In this document: positions 7,936 to 18,139 of the stretch, piece by piece
Numbering within the stretch: position 1 is the first letter of the stretch
Layout of the letters: each line of letters begins with the position of its first letter
Assembly (NCBI GenBank): GCA_900552755.1
Contig: USAY01000012.1
Location: 1-25,699, forward strand
Source: an uncultured Collinsella sp.
Lineage (GTDB): Bacteria; Actinomycetota; Coriobacteriia; Coriobacteriales; Coriobacteriaceae
DNA: 25,699 bases
Reading direction: 5' to 3'
Notes under the pieces: model-generated
What the model saw: the letters and a program-made list of their open reading frames with translations, nothing else
What the model was told of the DNA's origin: nothing
Database searches by the model: none
Program-made: the position numbers and the translations under genes

Positions 7936-8252
7936 TCAAACTCGACCTCATCCATCTGATCGAGTTCGTCCTGGCCCACACCCAACTCTGCCATAACATC
8001 AGATAGGGAAACGAGTTCATCATCGCTTGTCGCAGCCGTCCTCTTAAGGGCCAACGTCAACAAGGCGAGGTCCTCCTCCGCCTGCTTAGCCTCTCGGTAT
8101 TCATCGGGCGTCACGATAACGAACGCCGGCTTGTTGTGTTTCAAAACTACAACCGGGTTGTCGTTGCTCACTCTCGAAAACGCAGCGGGACCCTTACCGT
8201 GACTGAAATCGCTGATGGGAACAAGATTGTCGAGCATCTTTAAAGCAGGCAT
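7932..8252 (-). CDS. PhD/YefM-like antitoxin
   Basis: A 106-residue protein from the ATG at 8250-8252. A TTG twelve bases upstream would extend it, but the GGAGG at 8258-8262 is well placed for the ATG, so I chose the ATG. The N-terminal part (MPALKMLDNLVPISDF, then VVVLKHNKPAFVIVTPDEYREAK) has the PhD/YefM pattern of a strand-helix DNA-binding fold. The C-terminal half is acidic (ends DQMDEVEFE) and would wrap the toxin. It is the first gene of the operon, as is usual for this antitoxin type, and would repress its own promoter together with the toxin. Confidence 0.85.
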   Translation of the reverse strand: MPALKMLDNLVPISDFSHGKGPAAFSRVSNDNPVVVLKHNKPAFVIVTPDEYREAKQAEEDLALLTLALKRTAATSDDELVSLSDVMAELGVGQDELDQMDEVEFE

Positions 8253-8279
8253 CGAGACCTCCAAATATAAAGTCTTTTA

Positions 8280-8313
8280 TGCATTCATTTTAGCATGCAG
8301 AAAATACCAGCAA
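8280..8313 (-). promoter_or_regulatory. candidate toxin-antitoxin promoter and operator
   Basis: On the minus strand there is a -10-like TAAAAT (8287-8292) and a -35-like TTGCTG (8308-8313), with a short 15-base spacer. The inverted pair TGCAT (8280-8284) and ATGCA (8295-8299) straddles the -10. That is where a PhD-family antitoxin would be expected to bind for autorepression. Confidence 0.35.
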
Positions 8314-8394
8314 TCACGGAATAGTGGCACGGACGAGGCATCGCTTTCCACCAACCGTTGATCATCGACCGAGCAAAATGTCCCGCCAAGAGAT

Positions 8395-8460
8395 CGAGCG
8401 AGGATTCCGTCCCTCGAAGAGGGCCGTATTGGCCTCCTCGCGGGACGGAATCCTCGCTCG
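8395..8460. repeat. long hairpin element R3 (19-bp perfect stem, 28-nt loop)
   Basis: Arms 8395-8413 and 8442-8460 are perfect reverse complements (CGAGCGAGGATTCCGTCCC). The 28-base loop (8414-8441) can itself pair through GGCC and GAGG/CCTC. It begins 26 bases after the stop of the ATPase gene. No T-run follows on either strand. The loop length equals that of R1, but I cannot align its sequence convincingly with the R1/R2 loop. Confidence 0.8.
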
Positions 8461-8486
8461 TTCGTTCCAGCCCGCGTCATCGCGTG

Positions 8487-9698
8487 CTAGACGGCCAGCT
8501 CGCCTGATTCACCCATAAGCCATCGTGCCAGGTCGACGACCTTGATGCCATCCCAATCAGTCGTTTCGTGCCCTGTTCGGGCGATGACGCACTTGGGATA
8601 GGCGTCTCGAATCCGTCGCAGCGGATCAAGCTCACGCTCAAGCGTCGCTTCTTGGGAAATGTCGTCACTCACCTGGATATAGACACGGCGGTCACGCCTG
8701 ATGGCGACAAAGTCTACTTCCTTTTGGTAGAGAACGCCCACGTAGACTTCCCATCCGCGGCGCATAAGCTCGATTGCCACCATATTCTCGTAAACATGGC
8801 CAAAATCGAGCTTTTTCGTACCAAGCGCGGCGTAGCGAAACGAGTGGTCGGCCAGGTAGTATTTATCTCCCGTCGACAGGTATTTCTTTCCTGAGACGTC
8901 AAAGCGACGAAACCGGTAGAACGCAAACGCATCACACAGGTAGTCGATATACACAGCCAGCGTCTTGTCGCTTATCTTAAGGTTCGCTCGTGACAGCTCA
9001 GCCGCCATCCCCTTGAGAGAAGAGATGTTTCCGACGTTATCCATCAGGAACTCGCAGGAACGTTTAAGCTGCTCCGCATTACGTATACGATATTTTTGTC
9101 TGATGTCGCGCAGGATAAGAGTTTCAAGCACATCCGAGATGTATGAGAAACGCATCCTTTCGTCCTGGTAGATATAGGAACCCGGCATTCCTCCCTCGCG
9201 GACATAGCGAGCAAGGGCCTCGGCTGGAGAAGTGATCTCTTGATACGCCGAGAACTCCGCAAGTGAAAACGGAAAGACCTCGATCTCCACCGTTCTTCCC
9301 GTGAACAACGTCGAGAGGTCGCTTGAGAGAAGAAAGGCATTCGACCCCGTGATGTAAATGTCATATTTCTCTGACGCATGAAGACTGTTGATAGCCCGCT
9401 CGAACCCTTCACACATCTGGACCTCGTCGATCATGACGATATTCCGGCAACCCTCGATATAATGCTTTTCCACATATGTATGCAGCGCATGGTATTCCGC
9501 CAACGGCTCGAACTCAAGTAGATTGAAGTTGACGTGTATGACGTTGGCCGAGGGGTCGTTTGAACGAAGTTGGCTGGCAAACGCCTCAAGCAATTTCGAT
9601 TTTCCGCATCGCCTGATTCCGGTAATCACCTTGATGTCTGGCGAACCCGCCACCTTGGAGAGCTTATCCATATAGAACGGTCGATTAATAAGTCTCAT
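8487..9698 (-). CDS. AAA_14/DUF4143 family ATPase
   Basis: 403 residues from the ATG at 9696-9698 (MRLINRPFYMDKL), which is where members of this family normally begin. An upstream in-frame ATG at 9755 would put the start inside the leader palindrome and is less likely. The Walker A motif is GIRRCGKS near residues 27-34, and the Walker B region is IVMIDEVQM near 96-104, followed by an arginine-containing sensor region (YITGSNAFLLS). The C-terminal DUF4143 part ends in KEVDFVAIRRDRRVYIQVS, which has the D...(Q)xS spacing of a degenerate PD-(D/E)xK nuclease-like fold. The cellular role of the family is not well established. It is common in gut bacteria as a solitary gene. It stands alone here, between hairpin R3 and its own palindromic leader. 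Confidence 0.85.
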   Translation of the reverse strand: MRLINRPFYMDKLSKVAGSPDIKVITGIRRCGKSKLLEAFASQLRSNDPSANVIHVNFNLLEFEPLAEYHALHTYVEKHYIEGCRNIVMIDEVQMCEGFERAINSLHASEKYDIYITGSNAFLLSSDLSTLFTGRTVEIEVFPFSLAEFSAYQEITSPAEALARYVREGGMPGSYIYQDERMRFSYISDVLETLILRDIRQKYRIRNAEQLKRSCEFLMDNVGNISSLKGMAAELSRANLKISDKTLAVYIDYLCDAFAFYRFRRFDVSGKKYLSTGDKYYLADHSFRYAALGTKKLDFGHVYENMVAIELMRRGWEVYVGVLYQKEVDFVAIRRDRRVYIQVSDDISQEATLERELDPLRRIRDAYPKCVIARTGHETTDWDGIKVVDLARWLMGESGELAV

Positions 9699-9706
9699 GG
9701 CAATCC

Positions 9707-9798
9707 ACTTCGCAAAATTAAGATTAACTGAAAAACGCGAAGTACAATATATCATCTACTTCGCGTTTTTGAGAAATCCTAGATTTCGCGTAATTATA
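9707..9798 (-). promoter_or_regulatory. promoter and palindromic leader of the ATPase gene
   Basis: A perfect -10 TATAAT is at 9793-9798 (minus strand), and the -35 is poor. A 14-bp perfect inverted repeat follows: AAAAACGCGAAGTA (9731-9744) and TACTTCGCGTTTTT (9757-9770). It lies in the expected leader RNA and ends in a U-run like an attenuator. Related sequences occur at 9709-9720 (TTCGCAAAATTA) and 9785-9796 (TTCGCGTAATTA), the latter overlapping the -10. Repeated half-sites around a promoter suggest binding of a dimeric regulator. Attenuation by the hairpin is the alternative. Confidence 0.5.
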
Positions 9799-9904
9799 TT
9801 CGCCAAGCTATCGCAAACCCGACACGGGTGAGATCTCCGCCTGATTGACCCTGCGCAGCAGTCCGAAGCGAAAGACGCGAGTCCTCAGACCGCTCCGGTA
9901 AAGT

Positions 9905-9932
9905 GAGGGCCGCGACGGTTACCGCGGCCCTC
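9905..9932 (-). terminator. probable terminator after the sorting-signal remnant
   Basis: GAGGGCCGCG (9905-9914) pairs perfectly with CGCGGCCCTC (9923-9932) around an 8-base loop. On the minus strand it is followed by ACTTTACC, which is only weakly T-rich. It is probably the old terminator of the lost surface-protein gene. Confidence 0.6.
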
Positions 9933-9965
9933 TTGGGAAACGTGTGCGATTGTCAATCGCTCGCG

Positions 9966-10196
9966 CTAGTCTTCCTTGCGGCGGAAACGAGCAAGGAAGA
10001 CTCCGATTGCGGCGATCGCGGCACCCAGGCCGCCGATCGCGGCGACGGTCGCCACCGTTTGATCACCGGTGCTCGCAAGTGAGTTAGCGGACTTGCCACC
10101 CTGAGCCTTGTCACCAGCGGGCTTTCCCGCCTGGGCGCCATCGTTCGAACCGCCGGATGTCTGCCCACCGTTGCCGGAACCCTGATTGCCACCGGA
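9966..10196 (-). pseudogene. orphan C-terminal sorting tail of a lost cell-wall surface protein
   Basis: About 76 codons remain. They encode a Gly/Asn-rich linker, GKPAGDKAQGGKSANS, an LPXTG-like SLASTGD, a hydrophobic helix (TVATVAAIGGLGAAIAAIGVFL) and a basic end (ARFRRKED). This is the same arrangement as the last 75 residues of the GH31 protein and clearly paralogous to it (shared GNQGSGNG, AGKPAGDKAQG and STGDQTVATVAA/NTGDQTAATVAA segments). There is no signal peptide, no body and no suitable start. The reading frame only continues upstream into the R2 hairpin, with a chance GTG at 10271. A terminator follows. It is probably the remnant of a deleted gene whose breakpoint lies between 10196 and R2. 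Confidence 0.8.
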
Positions 10197-10242
10197 CGCA
10201 CAAAGCCCCTTCTGCAGCACACGGCACAACCAAGTCACCGCA

Positions 10243-10327
10243 GGCCGGGGCGGGGGAGCCGAGTTTCCCACTGAGCGACTCTGCTTGCAGCCGGAGCGAA
10301 GGGGGAAACTCGGCCCCCGCCCCGGCC
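10243..10327. repeat. long hairpin element R2 (25-27 bp stem, conserved loop)
   Basis: Arm 10243-10269 pairs with 10303-10327 over 25 base pairs with a two-base bulge. The loop between them reads CTGAGCGACTCTGC, then GCCGGAGCGAAGG. Aligned to the reverse complement of the R1 loop (CTGAACGACTTTGC, then ACCGGAGTGAAGA), almost every base outside the centre is kept and most differences are transitions. The stems of R1 and R2 share no sequence. R2 begins 13 bases after the carB stop and could also end that transcript, although no T-run follows. Confidence 0.85.
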
Positions 10328-10339
10328 GGACAGGTCACC

Positions 10340-13654
<3,315 letters not shown>

Positions 13655-13655
13655 A

Positions 13656-15095
13656 TTAGTTCTCCTCGGTCTCAGCGGTCTCGGACTCAGCAAAGTTCCA
13701 GCCGGCAAGGCGGTCCTTCGCGGTATCGATGTCCAGGTAGTTCTCCTCGCCGTCCATGAGTCGCGTAAAGGCGGTAAAGAGATAGTGGGCATCGGTGGGG
13801 CCAGGCGAGGCCTCGGGGTGGTACTGGACCGAGAAGCACGGTGCGTCGAGCAGCTGGATGCCCTCGGCGGTGCCGTCGTTGAGGTTCACATGTGTCAGGC
13901 GAATGCGACCAAAGCGCTCGTTCATCACGACCGGCGCGATTCCGCGGCGCACCCAGACGCGCAGATCTCCATCGGCCGCATGCTCGGTCTCGCCGCCGGA
14001 AAGCTCGGGGACAAGCTTGCCCAAGCTGGGGAACAGCAGGCCAAAGCCATGGTTTTGTGCGGTGATCTCCACACGGCGGCTTACCAGGTTCATAACCGGC
14101 TGGTTGCCACCGCGGTGACCGAACTTAAGCTTTTCCATCTGGGCGCCGCAGGCCAGGCTGATCATCTGGTGACCAAGACAAATACCAAAGACCGGCACCT
14201 TGCCGATCAGCTGCTGCACCTGCTCGTAGGTCTCCACCACGGCGTCGGGGTCGCCGGGGCCATTGGACAAAAAGACGCCGTCGGGATTCATGTCGAGCAC
14301 CTCGCTCGCGGGCGTATTCCACGGCACGACGGTAAGGTCGCAGCCGGCGCGGACCAGCCCTTCCAGAATGCCGCGCTTCACACCGCAGTCGTAGGCGACC
14401 ACTTTGTGACGGGCAGGAGCGGCAGCCGAAAGCGCAAAGTCATGCGTGGCAGGCAGGTCGGCGGCCACAAACTCATGAGGTGCGGGGCAACTTACGGTCT
14501 TGACCAGGTTCTCGCCTACCAGCGTAGGCGCTGCGGCCAGACGCTCGGCAAGCTCGTCGACGTCGAAGATCTCGGTCGAGATAATGCCCATCTTGGAACC
14601 ATTGTCGCGCAGATGGCGCACCAGAGCGCGGGTGTCGACACCCTCGATAGCGACGATGCCGTGAGCGCGCAGGTACTCCGGCACGCTGACGGCCGAGCGC
14701 CAGTTAGAAGGCGTGGCGCACATGTCGCGAACGATCATGCCGCACATGGCCGGAGCGCTCGCAGGGCGCACGGCGTCGCCGGGGAAGGCCGACTGGACGT
14801 CGGTCTCGTCGATACCGTAGTTGCCGATCTGCGGATAGGTCATGGTTACGATTTGGCCGGCATAACTCGGGTCGGTCATGACCTCAAAGTAGCCCTCGAG
14901 CGAGGTGTTGAAGCAAACTTCGCCGGTCGCGGTGCCCTCGGCGCCGCATGCACGTCCATAAAAAATGGTCCCATCCTCAAGATACAGGATGCAGGGACCG
15001 CAGGTGCCCTTGCTGGTTTTGGCCAGCATACGCTGGCAAAGCTCGCTGGGCGCGAAGGTGCGGGCGGCAGCGCCCGCGGTATGGTTGTTCGCCAT
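13656..15095 (-). CDS. carA: carbamoyl-phosphate synthase small (glutaminase) subunit
   Basis: 479 residues from the ATG at 15093-15095 (MANNH), chosen over an upstream alternative because GGAAGGAG lies just before it. This is longer than the usual ~360-380, through an N-terminal addition before LYLEDGTIFYG, acidic or variable insertions in the middle and a C-terminal tail rich in Glu and Thr. The N-terminal CPSase_sm domain includes NTSLEGYFEVMTDPSYAGQ. The C-terminal class I glutamine amidotransferase has the nucleophile Cys306 (GICLGHQ) and the His426/Glu428 pair (YHPEASPGP). It hydrolyses glutamine and passes ammonia to CarB. The stop codon is one base from the carB ATG (TAATATG), so translation is coupled. 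A PyrR-like hairpin sits before the ribosome binding site. Confidence 0.96.
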   Translation of the reverse strand: MANNHTAGAAARTFAPSELCQRMLAKTSKGTCGPCILYLEDGTIFYGRACGAEGTATGEVCFNTSLEGYFEVMTDPSYAGQIVTMTYPQIGNYGIDETDVQSAFPGDAVRPASAPAMCGMIVRDMCATPSNWRSAVSVPEYLRAHGIVAIEGVDTRALVRHLRDNGSKMGIISTEIFDVDELAERLAAAPTLVGENLVKTVSCPAPHEFVAADLPATHDFALSAAAPARHKVVAYDCGVKRGILEGLVRAGCDLTVVPWNTPASEVLDMNPDGVFLSNGPGDPDAVVETYEQVQQLIGKVPVFGICLGHQMISLACGAQMEKLKFGHRGGNQPVMNLVSRRVEITAQNHGFGLLFPSLGKLVPELSGGETEHAADGDLRVWVRRGIAPVVMNERFGRIRLTHVNLNDGTAEGIQLLDAPCFSVQYHPEASPGPTDAHYLFTAFTRLMDGEENYLDIDTAKDRLAGWNFAESETAETEEN

Positions 15096-15106
15096 AATTC
15101 TCCTTC

Positions 15107-15124
15107 CCGGTCTCACAGGACCGG
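15107..15124 (-). promoter_or_regulatory. PyrR-type RNA binding hairpin before carA
   Basis: The carA leader reads CCGGTC-CTGTGA-GACCGG directly before GGAAGGAG and the ATG. It has a perfect 6-bp stem and a hexaloop of form CNGNGA, and it contains UCCNGNGAG. This is the core of the known PyrR recognition hairpin (ARUCCNGNGAGGYU). In mycobacteria and some other bacteria, PyrR is reported to act on such a hairpin next to the ribosome binding site and block translation. No terminator/antiterminator pair is visible here, which fits translational control by UMP-bound PyrR. The pyrR gene is not in the window. Confidence 0.65.
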
Positions 15125-15148
15125 CTTAAAGGTGTGTAGTTAGGCCTC

Positions 15149-15164
15149 GCGGTATTGTAACCGC
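15149..15164 (-). promoter_or_regulatory. palindrome in the carA upstream region
   Basis: GCGGT-N6-ACCGC is a perfect inverted repeat about 55 bases before the carA start. Its centre reads TACAAT on the minus strand, a plausible -10, but no well-spaced -35 is visible. It may mark the carA promoter or be a small hairpin. Confidence 0.3.
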
Positions 15165-15259
15165 AAGCATGCCTCATGGCGTTAATTTCATCGAAATGTT
15201 TACGAAATGATAATTATGACTTTCTATGCATAATGTTTTTTAATCCCCGTCCCAGAAAA

Positions 15260-15295
15260 ATCATCCCGCGGGGCTTGTGGCTCACGCGGGATGAT
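15260..15295 (-). terminator. intrinsic terminator after the membrane protein gene
   Basis: ATCATCCCGCG (15260-15270) pairs perfectly with CGCGGGATGAT (15285-15295). On the minus strand the stem is followed by TTTTTCTGG. It closes the ABC exporter / membrane protein operon and isolates carAB. Confidence 0.9.
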
Positions 15296-15301
15296 GGCCT
15301 C

Positions 15302-16267
15302 TTACTTTTTCTTGTCCTGTTCCAGCAGTTCGGACGGTGTGCGATCGGGCTTGCCGCCACGGAAAATCTCGCGGCCATGCAAACGATGCTCCAGATCGCG
15401 CTCGGCTTTTTCCTCGTCAATCTTGGTCTGGCTCACCACCGGGTCCTCAATCAACGACGACACCGAGTTCACCTGCTTCTGAATGCGCTCGGCGATGGTG
15501 TCATCCATACTCACGATGCGCATCTTCCAGTCGATATTCGTGGCGTTGGATGAGCTCTTGGTCCACACGAACGTCAGGATGGCGCTCTGGTGGCCCTGGG
15601 CGGGGAACATGCCAAAGAAGGAATCGTGCTGAATGTTGCTATCCTCGTCGATATAGGCGTGAACGTTATACACCACGCGGTCGATTTTATCGTTGAGCAG
15701 CGCGTTGGTCGCAAGCGCCGCGGCCTGAATCTGCCCGTTGGACAGCAGCTCGAGCTCGTTGGCAGACGATGTGTCCAACACCGTCACCTCGACCGTGCCC
15801 GTACGCTCATCGGCTTCATCGACGGTAAAGTCGAGCGGGAACTGCGTAAAGCCGTTGCCCCACTCAAGGCCGCCCTTCAGCGCCGTCGAAACGGTATCGA
15901 CCGAAACGCTCTCGGACAGGTTGGCGGTGTTCAGACGACGCATCACGCCGTAGCCAACCTGCATGCCCACGATCAGCACCAAAATACCAATGACCACGGC
16001 CATCGCGGTCTTCGTAATGGTATGACTCACCTGCGAACCCGAAGGATCGTCCTCGGACAGCGGGTCGATATGTTTTGTCTGGCTCGCGCGGTCCTCGCTG
16101 CGCAGCTGCGCTAGCGCAGCTTTGTCACCGCGCTTGGCCGCAGCCTCCTTCTCACGCATGCGCTCGGTTCGCTTTTTGGCAAGCGTGGGATCCAAGACAC
16201 CGGATGCATCGATTTCGGAGAATAACTCCGTCACTTCTTCCGGAGTCAAAGGGTTCTTGTCAGCCAT
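15302..16267 (-). CDS. single-pass membrane protein of unknown function
   Basis: 321 residues. The ATG at 16265-16267 has AGGAAG nearby. The N-terminal 85 residues are charged and presumably cytoplasmic (MADKNPLTPEEVTELFSEI, then a Lys/Arg/Glu-rich helix about 28-60). One transmembrane helix lies at about 86-108. A large extracytoplasmic part of about 210 residues follows, with mixed strands (TGTVEVTVLDTS, ILTFVWTKSS, IDWKMRIVSMDD) and a charged end (RTPSELLEQDKKK). I do not recognise a named domain. The gene starts 19 bases after the stop of the ABC exporter gene and shares its terminator, so the two are probably cotranscribed and may work together. That link is inference from position only. 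Confidence 0.8.
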   Translation of the reverse strand: MADKNPLTPEEVTELFSEIDASGVLDPTLAKKRTERMREKEAAAKRGDKAALAQLRSEDRASQTKHIDPLSEDDPSGSQVSHTITKTAMAVVIGILVLIVGMQVGYGVMRRLNTANLSESVSVDTVSTALKGGLEWGNGFTQFPLDFTVDEADERTGTVEVTVLDTSSANELELLSNGQIQAAALATNALLNDKIDRVVYNVHAYIDEDSNIQHDSFFGMFPAQGHQSAILTFVWTKSSSNATNIDWKMRIVSMDDTIAERIQKQVNSVSSLIEDPVVSQTKIDEEKAERDLEHRLHGREIFRGGKPDRTPSELLEQDKKK

Positions 16268-16286
16268 AAACTTCCTGTCATATCAA

Positions 16287-18059
16287 TCAGTCGAGCTCGT
16301 GCGCACGCGCACCTTCGAACTGCATTCGATAGTAACGGGCATAGGTGCCGCCACGGGCGAGAAGCTGTTCATGCGTGCCACGTTCCACAACGCGACCATG
16401 CTCAACGGTCGCGATCTCGTCAGCATACTTAATGGTCGAAAGACGGTGGGCGATGATGATCGTGGTGCGGCCGCGTGCCAGCTCCTCAAGTGACTCCTGC
16501 ACCGCCTCCTCGCTCTCATTATCCAGGGCACTCGTCGCCTCGTCCAAGATCAGGATCTTGGGGTTCTTGAGAAACACGCGCGCGATGGCAACACGCTGCT
16601 TCTGTCCGCCCGAAAGACGGCTGCCACGCTCGCCCACCACGGTGTCGTAGCCCTGTGGAAGCGACTCGATAAAGGCATCGATGTTGGCGCGACGGGCGGC
16701 CTCGGCGATCTCTTCCGCTGTAGCGCCCGGCTTGCCGTAGGCGATGTTCTCGCCAATCGTACCGTCAAACAGATAGACATCCTGCTGCACCAGGCCGATG
16801 GCACGGCGCAGGCTCTGCTGCGTCACATCGCGCACGTCTTGGCCGTCGATGCTAATGGATCCGGCAGCCACGTCATAAAAGCGCGGCAGCAGCGAACAGG
16901 TCGTGGACTTGCCACCGCCCGAAGGGCCAACCAAAGCGATGGTCTGCCCGGGCTTGATGGACAGGTCCATATGGTCGATAACGGGACGCTCGTCGGCATC
17001 GCCCTCGCCCAGCTCAACATCCTCGTAGTTAAAGCACACGTCGTGATACTCCACGGCGCCGGCAGTCACCTGCAGATCCGTGGCGCCCGGCTTGTCCTGG
17101 ATATCCGGCGCGGTCGAGAGCACCTCGTCCATACGCTTAAAGCCGGCGATAGCCTTCTGATACGTTTCGGCCGAATTGACGAGTGTCTCGAGCGGCGTGC
17201 AGAACAGCGAAATGTAGAGCGCGAAGGTCGCCATATCGACCGCCTGCAGCTGTCCCTGGGCGACCAGCCAGCCGCCCAGCAGCACCACGATCACATAGAG
17301 CACACCCGAGAGCAGGCCGTACGTCGCGGTATAGACGCCCATGGCGTGATACATGTTCTCCTTGGACGAAAGATAGCGATTGTTGGAGGCGCGGAACTTG
17401 AAGCGTTCGGTCTCCTCATTGGCAAAGCTCTTGACCACGCGCATGCCCGCCAGCGAATCCTGCAGCTGCGCATTGATGCCGCTGATTTTTTTGCGGTTGT
17501 CGCTAAAGACCTCGCGCATGCGCATGTTCTGCCAAAACATGATGACCGCAAACGCCGCCGTCACCACGGCCATGGCGAGCGCCAGCACCGGGGCGATGGT
17601 AAAGAGAATCACAAACGAGCCGATAATCTCGATGCCGCAGATGATGATCCACTCGGGCACGTGGTGCGCCGCCTCGCAGATATCGAACAGGTCGTTGACC
17701 ACGCGGCTCATCATGTCGCCCGAGCTGTTGCGGTCGAAGTACGCAAAGCTAAAGCGCTCATACTGGTCGAACAGGTCCTCGCGCATCTTGGACTCCATGC
17801 GCGCGCCCATCACGTGACCCCAATAGCTCACAAAGTAGCGGCAGGCGCAGCGGACGGCATACATCAACACCAAGCCCACCGCGATCATGCCGAGCGCCTG
17901 CATAATGGCAGCCTGACCCTGAGTAAACAGCCCACCGGTCAAATTGCGCAGAATAATGGGGAACGCCAGGTCAATGGCGGCAAGCACCAGAGCACAAACA
18001 GTATCAGCAACAAAAAGCCCCATCTGGGGCTTGTAATACGAAAGAAACCTCTTAAACAT
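16287..18059 (-). CDS. MsbA/LmrA-like ABC exporter (fused membrane and ATPase domains)
   Basis: 590 residues, ATG at 18057-18059 with GAGGA upstream. The N-terminal type 1 exporter membrane domain (about 1-320) has six predicted helices (LFVADTVCALVLAAIDLAFPIIL and five more). The nucleotide-binding domain follows, with Walker A GPSGGGKST (K384), a Q-loop in LVQQDVYLF, signature LSGGQKQR near 481, Walker B ILILDEATSALD near 503-512, and H-loop IIAHRLST. Such half-transporters act as homodimers or heterodimers and export lipids, drugs or peptides. A single gene here suggests a homodimer. The ATPase motifs are all intact. The substrate cannot be inferred. It is followed by the single-pass membrane protein gene. 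Confidence 0.93.
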   Translation of the reverse strand: MFKRFLSYYKPQMGLFVADTVCALVLAAIDLAFPIILRNLTGGLFTQGQAAIMQALGMIAVGLVLMYAVRCACRYFVSYWGHVMGARMESKMREDLFDQYERFSFAYFDRNSSGDMMSRVVNDLFDICEAAHHVPEWIIICGIEIIGSFVILFTIAPVLALAMAVVTAAFAVIMFWQNMRMREVFSDNRKKISGINAQLQDSLAGMRVVKSFANEETERFKFRASNNRYLSSKENMYHAMGVYTATYGLLSGVLYVIVVLLGGWLVAQGQLQAVDMATFALYISLFCTPLETLVNSAETYQKAIAGFKRMDEVLSTAPDIQDKPGATDLQVTAGAVEYHDVCFNYEDVELGEGDADERPVIDHMDLSIKPGQTIALVGPSGGGKSTTCSLLPRFYDVAAGSISIDGQDVRDVTQQSLRRAIGLVQQDVYLFDGTIGENIAYGKPGATAEEIAEAARRANIDAFIESLPQGYDTVVGERGSRLSGGQKQRVAIARVFLKNPKILILDEATSALDNESEEAVQESLEELARGRTTIIIAHRLSTIKYADEIATVEHGRVVERGTHEQLLARGGTYARYYRMQFEGARAHELD

Positions 18060-18089
18060 GCAGTCCTCGGAGATAAAACAATAACGTAA

Positions 18090-18129
18090 GACCCTGGGGC
18101 AAATAATCAGTAGCGTTTGCCCCAGGGTC
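18090..18129 (-). terminator. intrinsic terminator after the NUDIX gene
   Basis: GACCCTGGGGCAAA (18090-18103) pairs perfectly with TTTGCCCCAGGGTC (18116-18129), a 14-bp stem. On the minus strand it is followed by TTACGTTATTGTTTTATC, moderately T-rich. It starts 10 bases after the NUDIX stop codon and separates it from the ABC exporter gene. Confidence 0.85.
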
Positions 18130-18139
18130 GCCCTCGCTT

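Noticed and set aside
9966..10271. A complete 101-codon gene for the sorting tail starting at GTG 10271
   Set aside because: The first 25 codons lie in the R2 hairpin and its flank, have no ribosome binding site or signal peptide, and do not resemble any protein start.
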